A program made the translations under genes and the position numbers. Positions 7,748 to 15,093 of a stretch of DNA of 39,175 nucleotides are shown here, piece by piece; the stretch's first letter is position 1, and each line of letters starts with the position of its first letter. The stretch covers positions 1-39,175 of the forward strand of contig JAFXWC010000044.1 in assembly GCA_017534445.1 (NCBI GenBank), written 5' to 3'. The notes beneath the pieces were generated by a model. The model was not told the DNA's origin. It worked only from the letters and a program-made list of their open reading frames with translations, and made no database searches. The stretch is from Treponema sp. (lineage in GTDB: Bacteria > Spirochaetota > Spirochaetia > Treponematales > Treponemataceae).

Positions 7748-7872
7748 GTCATGCCCCCAAAAAAAACTGTCATGCCTAAAAAAAACTGTCATGCCGAACT
7801 TGATTCGGCATCTGTAACCCCAACGCCCTACCATAAAAGGCGTCATTCCGAACTCGATTCGGAATCTGTAAA
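7748..7872. repeat. Cluster of REP-like palindromes
   Basis: Four TCATGCC/TCATTCC units in a row. The last two are full palindromes: TGCCGAACTTGATTCGGCA near 7792 and TTCCGAACTCGATTCGGAA near 7836. The first two are truncated starts. They fill the gap between the AAA ATPase and WYL genes. Confidence 0.65.
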
Positions 7873-7886
7873 ACTTTGCATCCAAT

Positions 7887-7903
7887 CTATCATAAAGTGA
7901 TAG
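7887..7903. promoter_or_regulatory. Putative autoregulatory operator of the WYL gene
   Basis: Perfect inverted repeat CTATCA-TAAAG-TGATAG, ending 20 bp before the -10 element of the WYL gene. An identical pair of half-sites with the same 5-bp spacing lies upstream of the exonuclease gene. Confidence 0.65.
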
Positions 7904-7921
7904 CATTTTTAAAACAGCCAT

Positions 7922-7929
7922 GTTATAAT
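7922..7929 (+). promoter_or_regulatory. Extended -10 promoter of the WYL gene
   Basis: TGTTATAAT with TATAAT at 7924-7929. The predicted transcription start falls at about 7936, which is the second ATG, so the mRNA is probably leaderless. Confidence 0.6.
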
Positions 7930-7935
7930 ATGAGC

Positions 7936-8991
7936 ATGAGTAAAAAACTTGACGACTTAGTAAAGGAAAGAAACAAGGAAAAATTAGAGGAAAAACGCCG
8001 CAACAAGCGCTTAAACCCAAAACTCGCCGAGCGCGATTATGACATGCTGCGCATTCTCCGCACTCCGCCCACTGATCCTACAATAAAATACAACGCAAAG
8101 TATTTTGAAAAACGTTTTGGTGTTTCCGAAGTTACAATTTACCGCATGGTAAAAAAGCTAAAGGACATGGATCTTCTAGAAGAAAAGCAAAAAGGTGGAA
8201 GCTATGTAATCAAGGAAGAAGTGGAGCAAATATATTCAGAAAAAACAGAAGAGAACATTGCCCTTGTTGCAAGCCTAAGGGGACTTTTGCAGCACTTTGA
8301 ACACACACCCCTCTTTGAAAAAGTCACAAAACTCATATATTTTCTGCAGCCTAAAGTTGCAAAAAACGACTCCCTCTTGTCGTCCGGCCGTGTAATAGTT
8401 GCGCCCCAGATTGAATATGACATCAAGCCAGACAACTGGGAACTCGTTAATGAAGCTCTCCAGAAAAACTACAAAATAAAATTCCGCTACACAAAAATTT
8501 ATTCCAACACTAAATCTCAGCGGACAGTCTGCCCCTACCAGCTTATCTTGGACAACGGAGTTGTATATCTTTTTGCCTACAGCGAATATGCAGACAATAT
8601 AATTTTGTATGACTTAAATTTTATGGCAGACATCATCGTTACAAACGAAAAATTCTCACTGCCCAAGAATTATGACTTTAACAACTACAGTGGCGGCGGA
8701 AGACTCGGAGCATTTAAAGAAGACAAAATACAAAACTTCGAAATCCGCTTTACCGGTTACGCCAAAGACTGGATGAAATACCACAAATGGGCAAACGACC
8801 AGCAAATAAAAGCAGAAGACCAAGACTCCCTAACCATGACCTTTTCCTCAGCCCAAGAATTCAAAGTCCTAAGGGAAGTCCTAAAATGGGGCACCGACGC
8901 CCAACCTCTTGCCCCCAAATCCCTAATCAAACGATGGCGCGAAGAAATAGCCGGCATGTACGAAATGACTATGGCGAGCAAAGAGAAATAA
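7936..8991 (+). CDS. WYL-domain transcriptional regulator
   Basis: The 351-residue protein has a basic N-terminus (1-30), a winged-helix DNA-binding region (about 33-92, with KYNAKYFEKRFGVSEVTIYR as the recognition part) and a WYL domain in the second half. The latter begins near KNYKIKFRYTK and includes PYQLILDNGVVYLFAY, followed by a WYL C-terminal extension. Family members include CapW- and BrxR-like repressors that sense a ligand through the WYL fold and control defence or stress genes. The inverted repeats at 7887, 9112 and 6004 are the natural candidates for its binding sites. The -10 element ends at 7929, so the ATG at 7936 is preferred over the one at 7930. Confidence 0.85.
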   Translation: MSKKLDDLVKERNKEKLEEKRRNKRLNPKLAERDYDMLRILRTPPTDPTIKYNAKYFEKRFGVSEVTIYRMVKKLKDMDLLEEKQKGGSYVIKEEVEQIYSEKTEENIALVASLRGLLQHFEHTPLFEKVTKLIYFLQPKVAKNDSLLSSGRVIVAPQIEYDIKPDNWELVNEALQKNYKIKFRYTKIYSNTKSQRTVCPYQLILDNGVVYLFAYSEYADNIILYDLNFMADIIVTNEKFSLPKNYDFNNYSGGGRLGAFKEDKIQNFEIRFTGYAKDWMKYHKWANDQQIKAEDQDSLTMTFSSAQEFKVLREVLKWGTDAQPLAPKSLIKRWREEIAGMYEMTMASKEK

Positions 8992-9026
8992 ACGCAATCT
9001 GCCAAATGGCGTCTTTGTAAACGCAT

Positions 9027-9068
9027 GTGTCATTGCCGTGGCTGTCTGTCTGGTGATGGCATATTTTG
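9027..9068. repeat. Shortened relative of the 939-1006 element
   Basis: Starts GTGTCATTGCCGT, as at 939, and ends ATTTTGTGCAAAAA, matching ATTTCGTGCAAAAA after 1006. The interior is different and shorter, as if deleted. Confidence 0.5.
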
Positions 9069-9111
9069 TGCAAAAAACTCAACATTCGGCCTATATAAAA
9101 AATATTTTAGG

Positions 9112-9128
9112 CTATCACGCTATGATAG
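9112..9128. promoter_or_regulatory. Putative WYL operator at the exonuclease gene
   Basis: Perfect inverted repeat CTATCA-CGCTA-TGATAG with the same half-sites and spacing as at 7887-7903. It covers the -35 position of the promoter whose -10 is at 9140-9145. Confidence 0.65.
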
Positions 9129-9136
9129 ACCGCTTG

Positions 9137-9145
9137 TGCTATAAT
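9137..9145 (+). promoter_or_regulatory. Extended -10 promoter of the exonuclease gene
   Basis: TGCTATAAT, about 20 nt upstream of the ATG at 9165. The leader carries GTGAGGTAA as ribosome binding site. Confidence 0.6.
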
Positions 9146-9164
9146 ATATCCGTGAGGTAAAGCA

Positions 9165-9722
9165 ATGACATATTACGCAATAGATTTTGAAACTGCAAAT
9201 GTTTATCAGAATAGTGCTTGTTCTGTTGGTCTGGTGCGCTTTGTAGACGGTGTTGAAAAAGACAGCGTTTATTCACTCATCAAACCTGCAAAGATGTATT
9301 TTTGCCCGGACTTTACAGACATTCATGGAATCAGTTATGGTGATGTTCGGAACTGCCCTCACTTTCCGGAAGTCTGGCAGACTGTTGTGGAACCTTTCCT
9401 AAAATCATCAGGGGAAGAAAAAATACATTTTGTGGCTCACAACGCACGGTTCGATATGGGCGTTATCCGCGCTTGCTGCGACTACTTTGGTATGCCTCTG
9501 CCCAATGCGGACTATGCCTGTACACTTCAAATAGCACGCAAGGCATGGACGGAGTTGGGAAGCCACAGGCTCACCTTTTTGGCAGAACAATTTGGAATTG
9601 TATACGATGCACACAACGCCCTTGACGATGCAAGAACCTGCGGGAAGATTTTTGCAATGGCGGCTAAAAAACTTGGCTGTAATATAGAAGAATTATTTTT
9701 AGGTTGCCAAAGCACGCTTTGA
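9165..9722 (+). CDS. DEDDh 3'-5' exonuclease (DnaQ-like)
   Basis: The 185-residue protein consists almost wholly of an RNase T/DnaQ exonuclease domain. The acidic metal-binding set is complete: Asp7 and Glu9 in AIDFET (ExoI), Asp97 in HNARFD (ExoII), and His150 with Asp155 in HNALDDA (ExoIII, h-type). Such stand-alone proteins degrade single-stranded DNA or RNA ends from the 3' side. It is too small to be more than an epsilon-like subunit and is not next to a polymerase gene. The promoter operator suggests control by the WYL regulator, which points to an induced role in DNA or RNA processing; the substrate cannot be read from the sequence. Confidence 0.88.
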   Translation: MTYYAIDFETANVYQNSACSVGLVRFVDGVEKDSVYSLIKPAKMYFCPDFTDIHGISYGDVRNCPHFPEVWQTVVEPFLKSSGEEKIHFVAHNARFDMGVIRACCDYFGMPLPNADYACTLQIARKAWTELGSHRLTFLAEQFGIVYDAHNALDDARTCGKIFAMAAKKLGCNIEELFLGCQSTL

Positions 9723-9733
9723 AAACTTTATCA

Positions 9734-9762
9734 TTGAGTAGCTTTACAAGACATGGTATAAT
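9734..9762 (+). promoter_or_regulatory. Promoter of the PLD-like gene
   Basis: TTGAGT (9734-9739), a 17-bp spacer and TGG-TATAAT (-10 at 9757-9762). The expected start near 9769 leaves only about 9 nt before the ATG and no Shine-Dalgarno. No CTATCA operator is present here. Confidence 0.65.
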
Positions 9763-9777
9763 CTGTATGTACTTTCC

Positions 9778-10332
9778 ATGTTGAATAAAAATATTCTTGC
9801 GCTAACATCATCCACTTCCTCGTTCCGCTTTGTTTCCAACGGCGAGCATTATACGGAAGTGATTGAGCGCATTCAGTCTGTAAAGAAATTACTTTGGATT
9901 GGAACTGCGGACATAAAGGATTTGTATGTAAAAGATGGCTGCTCTTCAAAACCTCTTTTGGAGACGCTGTCGGATCTTGTAAAGTGCGGTGTGGAAATCC
10001 GTCTGATTCATGCAAAGGAACCGGGCCCTGCTTTTAGAAAAGACTTTGACAAGTATCCTGCGCTAATTGACGGCATGGAGAGAGTCTTGTGCCCGCGCGT
10101 GCATTTTAAAATCATTGTTTTTGACTTAAAGGCTGCCTATGTTGGTTCTGCAAACCTGACCGGTGCGGGGCTTGGCATGAAAGGCGATAATACCCGCAAT
10201 TTTGAAGCCGGTGTATTAAGCTCTGACAAGGATTTTGTTAGGGCCGCCGCAAAGCAATTCGATGACGTGTGGATGGGGTCCTTTTGCAAAAGCTGCCGCC
10301 GAAAGCAATTCTGTTCAGATCCAATTTTGTAA
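9778..10332 (+). CDS. Single-HKD phospholipase D-like protein
   Basis: The 184-residue protein has one HKD motif: His109, Lys111 and Asp116 in HFKIIVFD, followed by GSAN at 123-126. One HKD per chain means the active site would form in a dimer, as in Nuc- and BfiI-type nucleases; PLD-family proteins of this size are often nucleases rather than lipases. The N-terminal part has a typical fold with LLWIGTADI and VEIRLIHAK. The C-terminus carries a small cysteine cluster (FCKSCRRKQFC) that may bind metal. It is convergent with the PD-(D/E)XK gene, with 16 bp between the stops. The ATG at 9778 has a very short leader. Confidence 0.82.
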   Translation: MLNKNILALTSSTSSFRFVSNGEHYTEVIERIQSVKKLLWIGTADIKDLYVKDGCSSKPLLETLSDLVKCGVEIRLIHAKEPGPAFRKDFDKYPALIDGMERVLCPRVHFKIIVFDLKAAYVGSANLTGAGLGMKGDNTRNFEAGVLSSDKDFVRAAAKQFDDVWMGSFCKSCRRKQFCSDPIL

Positions 10333-10348
10333 AAAAAACATGAGAGCA

Positions 10349-11746
10349 TTAAGTAGCTAAAAATTCCTTCATGATTTCTTCTATTGTGTTTTTTTTATTG
10401 AGCAGAAAAACTTCTATATTGCCACTTCTTTCATCAAAAGTTTCAGTTCTGGAATAGACATATCTATCATTGTTTTGTTCTGTAAGATTAAAACCGTTTT
10501 TTTCTAAGATATCTTTATATTTATTCCGTTTTTTTGTATCATCGAAGATTTCATAATCAATATTTGGCTTTTTTCCAAAACCTATTTCTAGTTCCATGTT
10601 TTCTCCACATATATAAAACACATACTCTCCTTTTCTTTTTATGTAACCTTTGTGACCATTTGTTTCTTTTTCTAAACCTAGTTCTTGACTAATTTTTTCT
10701 AATTTTTCATCAAAAAACTTACTCACTGCGTTAGGAGTTTTGTCATAATATCTCGTGGGTTGTTCGCGCCAATCAGAGAAGATTTCGTACAAGACTTTTG
10801 CGGCGTCTAACAAGCTTTTGTTTGAATAGATTTTCTCTAATATTAACATCTTTTCAACGTCATCCATTGTGGCATTTCCTCCTAAATGTCCTAAAAGAGT
10901 TTTATATTGTTCCAAGTAAATTTTTTTTAGTATATGTTGCTCGTCATTTTTTCCTTCAAAGAGTTTTATGCAATTTTCCAGGAATTTATACAAGTCAGGT
11001 TTGGCTTGTTTACTGTCGACTGCCGATCGATATTTTAGGATGTCTCCGTCCTCTCCGGTTATAGCATCTTGCAGCAAGTTTGTATAGGGTGAAAAACTAG
11101 GGGCGTAGTCTTCTATATTTGGCTTTTTTCCATTGGGTATCAAGGTTAGGTAAACAACTCTAACATTTTCCTTGAAATCTTCGGAATCTGAAGATATATC
11201 TTTTCCGAATTTTTCTTCCCAAACATATTTCATGTAGCGGACAAGCTGATTTTTCGTGTCACGTGCATCGTTTATTTTGTTTTCTATGATGATTGCCTGA
11301 TTGTTATTATTCGTAATTAACAGGTCTGTATACCCCTTTTTATCCTTTTCACCATCAAAAACGATATTAAATTCTTGGTTTGAAACTTTCACTGTATCAT
11401 CAACTGTGAACTTAAATGAGGTGTCAACCATTTTCACAAATTTTTCAAGAATTTTGTCATTGCAGATAGAACCTATTTCTGGAGTATTTGGATCCAAAAT
11501 GCTAAAAAGAATGTCTGTGTGAAAATTTTCTAGTTTATATTTATCTGATATAGTTTCAAAGATGTTGAATTTGTCTGTTCCATTTAAGTCGTATTTTTTA
11601 GTTATTTTTTTCTTTTTATTAGAATAATCTTTTAGAACTTCATTCGACAATAGATCGACAATATTATTGTAATCAGTGTCTATTTCTGCTACAGAGTTCA
11701 ATAAATTTTCTATTTGGTCAAGGCTTTCTTTATTATTCACCATCAT
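10349..11746 (-). CDS. PD-(D/E)XK nuclease family protein
   Basis: The 465-residue soluble protein has an N-terminal PD-(D/E)XK nuclease core: a conserved acidic helix (ENFHTDILFSILDP, about 73-86), Asp141 in GYTDLLI, and the ExK pair Glu155/Lys157 in AIIIENKIND. The layout matches the PDDEXK_4 group, which is common in phage-defence and mobile regions. The C-terminal part (about 320-465) has no motif I recognise. The gene is distinctly A/T-rich compared with fabF or purF, suggesting acquisition. ATG at 11746 or 11743 is possible; a perfect -35/-10 pair puts the transcription start at the ATG, so the mRNA is probably leaderless. Confidence 0.8.
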   Translation of the reverse strand: MMVNNKESLDQIENLLNSVAEIDTDYNNIVDLLSNEVLKDYSNKKKKITKKYDLNGTDKFNIFETISDKYKLENFHTDILFSILDPNTPEIGSICNDKILEKFVKMVDTSFKFTVDDTVKVSNQEFNIVFDGEKDKKGYTDLLITNNNNQAIIIENKINDARDTKNQLVRYMKYVWEEKFGKDISSDSEDFKENVRVVYLTLIPNGKKPNIEDYAPSFSPYTNLLQDAITGEDGDILKYRSAVDSKQAKPDLYKFLENCIKLFEGKNDEQHILKKIYLEQYKTLLGHLGGNATMDDVEKMLILEKIYSNKSLLDAAKVLYEIFSDWREQPTRYYDKTPNAVSKFFDEKLEKISQELGLEKETNGHKGYIKRKGEYVFYICGENMELEIGFGKKPNIDYEIFDDTKKRNKYKDILEKNGFNLTEQNNDRYVYSRTETFDERSGNIEVFLLNKKNTIEEIMKEFLAT

Positions 11747-11751
11747 AATCA

Positions 11752-11780
11752 ATTGTAAAATGCAAAATGAAATTTGTCAA
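11752..11780 (-). promoter_or_regulatory. Consensus promoter of the PD-(D/E)XK gene
   Basis: On the minus strand TTGACA (11775-11780), 17 bp, TACAAT (11752-11757). The -10 ends 5 nt before the ATG at 11746. Confidence 0.8.
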
Positions 11781-11803
11781 TTTTTCAATGCCATCCACTC
11801 TGC

Positions 11804-12150
11804 GTCATTCTGAGCTTGGCGAGAGATGCCGAATCCACATTGGTTGCAAGGGCGTGCGAATGTGGCGTAGTAGTTTGGCCTGGCAGTCCGTTTGCAAAAA
11901 ACAGCACGGCTGGCACTGGAGTGACGGTTGCTAAAAAAAAATCATCCATGCAATTTTTTAGCATGAGTTTTCCGGTGGAAACTCACCGTTTGGGGTATTA
12001 ACATATAATGCGCTCTTTACGGACATGTGTTTGCAAAAAAACGCACGGCAGGCACTGGAGTGGCGGCGAAGCCGTTGCCGCAGGCAATGGAGCGCGTAAG
12101 CGCGGAACCACGCAAGCGCCACACACTGGGAATGGATGTTAGCAGAAGGG
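11804..12150 (+). repeat. Mixed repeat block with a family C copy
   Basis: No gene is supported in 11781-12198. The block starts with a REP-like GTCATTCTGAGCTTGG unit (about 11804), then a partial family C unit near 11909 (GCACGGCTGGCACTGGAG) and a fuller one from 12044 (GCACGGCAGGCACTGGAG, then GGCGGCGAAGCCGTTGCCGC and AATGGAGCG). Further family C copies are at 14455 and 37186 (minus orientation) and 30256 (plus). Both units here are preceded by the same GTTTGCAAAAAA-type stretch. Confidence 0.6.
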
Positions 12151-12198
12151 TGTTCGGTTCAAAATGCAAGTGCCGCAAAAAGAGAAATCAAAAAATAA

Positions 12199-12237
12199 TT
12201 GAATTTTTCTGCGATTTTCTTTATAATCTAGGCCTAG
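12199..12237 (+). promoter_or_regulatory. purF-like promoter with palindrome at the start site
   Basis: TTGAAT (12199-12204), 17 bp, TATAAT (12222-12227). The perfect palindrome CTAGGCCTAG (12228-12237) immediately follows the -10 and covers the predicted transcription start, a typical place for a repressor site. The regulator is unknown. Confidence 0.65.
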
Positions 12238-12253
12238 TTTATAAGAGGTGGCT

Positions 12254-13690
12254 ATGGGCGGAATTTTTGGCGTTGCAAGCAAGGGGGACTGTTCCCTGGA
12301 CTTGTTTTTTGGCATTGACTATCATTCGCATTTGGGAACAAGGCGCGGTGGAATAGCCATTTACGCGGATAACGGAACTTTTGAGCGTTCTATTCACAAT
12401 ATTCAGAACTCTCCCTTCCGCACAAAATTTGAGCGCGACATTGACGGTATGCACGGTAAGCTTGGCATTGGCTGTATTTCTGACTACGAGCCGCAGCCGC
12501 TTATGGTGAACTCCCACTTGGGACGCTTTGCGGTAACGACTGTTGGCATTGTGAACAATAAGGACGAGCTTGTTGGCGAGATTCTAAAGAGCGGCACCCA
12601 CTTTCTTGAGATGTCCGGCGGAGAAATTAACCAGACTGAACTTATTATTGCGCTGATTAACCACGAGAAGACAATTCTTGACGGAATTAAATACGTTCAG
12701 CAGAAGGTTAAGGGTTCAATGACGCTTCTTGTTATGACTCCCGAAGGTCTTTATGCTGCCCGCGACAAATTTGGCCGCACGCCTCTTCAAATTGGTAAGA
12801 AGGAAGATGATTCTGGTGCCTTTGCCCACTGCGTTTCCTTTGAAAACTTTGCCTACATAAATCTTGGCTACACGGACTGCCACGAGCTTGGGCCTGCGGA
12901 GATTGATTTTGTTACCGCAGACGGTTACGAGGTTTTGCAGAAGCCACAGAAGGAAATGAAAATCTGCACTTTCTTGTGGATTTACTACGGCTACCCGACG
13001 GCTTCTTACGAGGGCGTTAATGTTGAGGACATGCGCTACAACTGCGGACGCTATCTTGCCCGCCGTGACCGCGATGCAAAGACTGCAATCGATGCGGATT
13101 CAGTTGCCGGTGTTCCTGATTCTGGTACTGCACATGCGGTTGGATATGCAAACGAGTCTGGCATTCCTTTTGCGCGTCCATTCATCAAGTATACGCCAAC
13201 TTGGCCGCGCTCCTTTATGCCGACAAGCCAGGAGCAGAGAAACCTTATTGCCCACATGAAGCTGATTCCTGTTCAGCCGCTTATTAAAGGAAAGAAGATT
13301 CTTTTGATAGACGATTCAATTGTCCGCGGAACACAGCTTCGTGAGACGACGGATTTCTTGTACAAGTCTGGGGCAAAGGAAGTGCATGTTCGCCCGGCAT
13401 GCCCACCGATTATGTTTGGCTGCAAGTACCTTAACTTTTCGCGCTCAAAGTCGGAGATGGATTTGATTGCCCGCCGCGTGGTAAAGCAGTTTGAAGGTGA
13501 CAATGTAAGCGAGAAGGTTCTAAAGGAATACTGTGACCCCAACAATCCCAAGTACGATGCAATGCTGGAAGAAATCAGAAGACAGCTTAACTTTACAACC
13601 CTGCGCTACCACCGCCTGGACGACATGCTGGACAGTACGGGCCTTGAGCACTGCAAGCTTTGCACCTACTGCTGGAACGGCGAAGAGTAA
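12254..13690 (+). CDS. PurF-family amidophosphoribosyltransferase homologue without catalytic Cys
   Basis: The 478-residue protein aligns by eye with PurF over its full length. N-terminal class II amidotransferase features are present (GTRRGG, SHLGRFAVTTVG), and the C-terminal phosphoribosyltransferase motif KILLIDDSIVRGT is at 348-360. Cys238, Cys390, Cys467 and Cys470 match the four 4Fe-4S ligands known in B. subtilis PurF. However, the N-terminus is MGGIFG where active PurF has MCGIFG: the nucleophile that hydrolyses glutamine is absent. It may use ammonia, another amine, or have another role. I recall similar MGGFFG-type paralogues in other anaerobes. The ATG at 12254 follows AGAGGTGG; GTG at 12248 is less likely. 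Confidence 0.88.
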   Translation: MGGIFGVASKGDCSLDLFFGIDYHSHLGTRRGGIAIYADNGTFERSIHNIQNSPFRTKFERDIDGMHGKLGIGCISDYEPQPLMVNSHLGRFAVTTVGIVNNKDELVGEILKSGTHFLEMSGGEINQTELIIALINHEKTILDGIKYVQQKVKGSMTLLVMTPEGLYAARDKFGRTPLQIGKKEDDSGAFAHCVSFENFAYINLGYTDCHELGPAEIDFVTADGYEVLQKPQKEMKICTFLWIYYGYPTASYEGVNVEDMRYNCGRYLARRDRDAKTAIDADSVAGVPDSGTAHAVGYANESGIPFARPFIKYTPTWPRSFMPTSQEQRNLIAHMKLIPVQPLIKGKKILLIDDSIVRGTQLRETTDFLYKSGAKEVHVRPACPPIMFGCKYLNFSRSKSEMDLIARRVVKQFEGDNVSEKVLKEYCDPNNPKYDAMLEEIRRQLNFTTLRYHRLDDMLDSTGLEHCKLCTYCWNGEE

Positions 13691-13777
13691 GGGTATATTT
13701 GGAGCCTGAATTTTTTGGAGCTTCCCAAAACAAATAAATTTTAAGTATAAATAACTATAAATTTAATGGAGAAAACA

Positions 13778-14212
13778 ATGGCAGCATTTACAGAAATTGA
13801 AAGTCTTTTGCCCCACAGAAAGCCCTTTTTGTTCGTAGACACAATCGAAAGCTATGACGAAAACGGTTGCGTTTGCACAAGAAAATTTACCGACGAGGAT
13901 TTCTTTTTTAAGGGGCACTTTCCCCAGTACCCAGTTGTTCCCGGCGTAATCCTTATAGAGACAATGGCACAGGGGGGGGGTGCGGCACTCAGCCTGCAGA
14001 AAACTTTTGCAGAAGGTTCGCTCTTCTTCCTTGCCACAGTGGACAAGGTAAAGTTCCGCCATCAGGTTCGCCCGGGAGACACAGTGCGCATGGAAGTTAC
14101 TAACTTGCGCGTTTCTCCCCGCATGGTAAAGCAGGCAGGAAAGGCTTTTGTTGGCGACACTTTGTGTGCAGAGGCCGAATGGATGTGCCTTGTTGGCAGT
14201 GGTGAAAACTAG
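13778..14212 (+). CDS. fabZ: 3-hydroxyacyl-ACP dehydratase
   Basis: The 144-residue hot-dog-fold enzyme removes water from 3-hydroxyacyl-ACP in the type II fatty-acid cycle, partnering fabG and fabF at the start of the window. The N-terminal LLPHRKPFLFVD and the catalytic block HFPQYPVVPGVILIE (His47, Glu61) are diagnostic. The start at 13778 is chosen because GGAG lies at 13768-13771; the ATG at 13766 overlaps that site. A run of nine G residues encodes Gln65-Gly68 right after the active-site helix, which makes the reading frame vulnerable to slippage. It lies 87 bp after the purF homologue and may be read from it. A terminator follows. Confidence 0.94.
   Translation: MAAFTEIESLLPHRKPFLFVDTIESYDENGCVCTRKFTDEDFFFKGHFPQYPVVPGVILIETMAQGGGAALSLQKTFAEGSLFFLATVDKVKFRHQVRPGDTVRMEVTNLRVSPRMVKQAGKAFVGDTLCAEAEWMCLVGSGEN
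13972..13980 (+). repeat. G9 homopolymer inside fabZ
   Basis: Nine consecutive G bases spanning the last base of the Gln65 codon to the second base of the Gly68 codon. A loss or gain of one G would frameshift fabZ soon after the catalytic Glu61. Confidence 0.85.
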
Positions 14213-14249
14213 GGCCTTGGGCTAAACTTGGGCTAGAACGCATTCAAAA

Positions 14250-14292
14250 AGCAAAAGCATCTGGTTTTTCCGGGTGCTTTTTTTTATTTTTT
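14250..14292 (+). terminator. Intrinsic terminator after fabZ
   Basis: AAAAGCATCTGG, a T-rich loop, CCGGGTGCTTTT and a run of T bases form a hairpin plus U-tract about 40 nt after the fabZ stop. Confidence 0.75.
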
Positions 14293-14335
14293 TGCGGCAG
14301 TTTCTTGGTCATACAAATGTTGTATGAAAGAAGTT

Positions 14336-14456
14336 CTTGCCATTTTTTACTCTGGCTAACAAGCAGCGCCACGGACGGCGCGTCAAATGTTTACAATAAA
14401 TAGGCCGCAGGTTTTCGTTAGAAAACCTGTAAGTAAAAAATGGCAAGGAGGCCATT
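14336..14456 (-). repeat. Family D structured repeat
   Basis: Read on the minus strand, it contains a hairpin AAAAAATGGC-CTCCTT-GCCATTTTTT, a second short hairpin of GGTTTTC/GAAAACC type, then GACGCGCCGTCCGTGGCGC and TTGTTAGCCA. The copy at 24186-24302 (plus strand) shares these parts in the same order; copies at 37288 and 38956 share the layout with other stem sequences. Together with the adjoining family C unit it fills most of the 14213-14697 gap. Confidence 0.65.
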
Positions 14457-14535
14457 TTTTACGGGCTTTCCGGGGTTTCATTGCCTTACGGCAACGGCTA
14501 CGCCGCCCCTCCAATCCCTGCCGTGCTTGCTTTTG
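14455..14535 (-). repeat. Family C structured repeat
   Basis: On the minus strand: GCAAGCACGGCAGGGATTGG, then AGGGGCGGCGTAGCCGTTGC and a closing CCCCGGAAAGCCC. It is nearly the same as the copy at 30256-30352 (plus strand). Confidence 0.7.
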
Positions 14536-14697
14536 CAAAGGTATTTAAATCGGCAGTTTTTTTTGCAAAAAAAGTGGCACTTTTTGCGTCTCCAGGTGTC
14601 TTATCTTAAGAATGGCGCTTGAAAGGGCAATTTTTTGTAATCTTGACTTTTTAAGTGTGTTATTCAATAAGAGATACATATTTTGGAGATTTTGAAT

Positions 14698-15093
14698 ATG
14701 AAAAAGAACGTTAAGCTTTTTACGACAGTTTTGACTGTAGCATTTTTGGCAGTGGCATCAGCTTGTCTTTCGTCATGCAAGCATATTCGCGACAAATTTG
14801 ACGAGGACATAGATTTGACTGTTACAATAATCAACGACTCTAACGGCGGTTATGCAGAGCTTACCTGGGATGGCGGCTACGAACCCTATGAGGTTTACCG
14901 CTATTATGCCTCGGAAACAAAGGGCAGCAGCTGGTTGGAGCACCACGGTGACGAACTTGCGGAAACACACGAGGAAGCCTATTATGACCATCACGCATCC
15001 TTGTGGAACTGGTACACAGGCGGATATGTCTACTACTGGGTAGAAGACCGCTACGGCAACACAAGCAACTTTGTCTGCATGCACCAGCAATAA
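14698..15093 (+). CDS. Small predicted lipoprotein (131 aa)
   Basis: The signal peptide MKKNVKLFTTVLTVAFLAVASA is followed by the lipobox-like CLSSC, so the protein is probably lipidated and placed in the inner or outer membrane. The mature part is about 100 residues, rich in Tyr, Trp, His and acidic residues (GGYEPYEVYRYYAS, WNWYTGGYVYYWVEDRYGN). This resembles a single beta-sandwich domain of the fibronectin or carbohydrate-binding kind, but I do not recognise a family. The ATG at 14698 follows TTTGGAGATTTTGAAT. It is a single gene between the repeat block and the FGE-like lipoprotein. Confidence 0.75.
   Translation: MKKNVKLFTTVLTVAFLAVASACLSSCKHIRDKFDEDIDLTVTIINDSNGGYAELTWDGGYEPYEVYRYYASETKGSSWLEHHGDELAETHEEAYYDHHASLWNWYTGGYVYYWVEDRYGNTSNFVCMHQQ

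Noticed and set aside
12027..12356. 109-codon ORF through the repeat block into the purF-like gene
   Set aside because: Its sequence follows the family C repeat and overlaps the promoter and start of the purF homologue in another frame.
14336..14456. Integron attC-like reading of family D (GCTAAC...GTTTGGC)
   Set aside because: The inner part lacks the second pair of complementary boxes, no integrase is present and the copies are not arranged as a cassette array.
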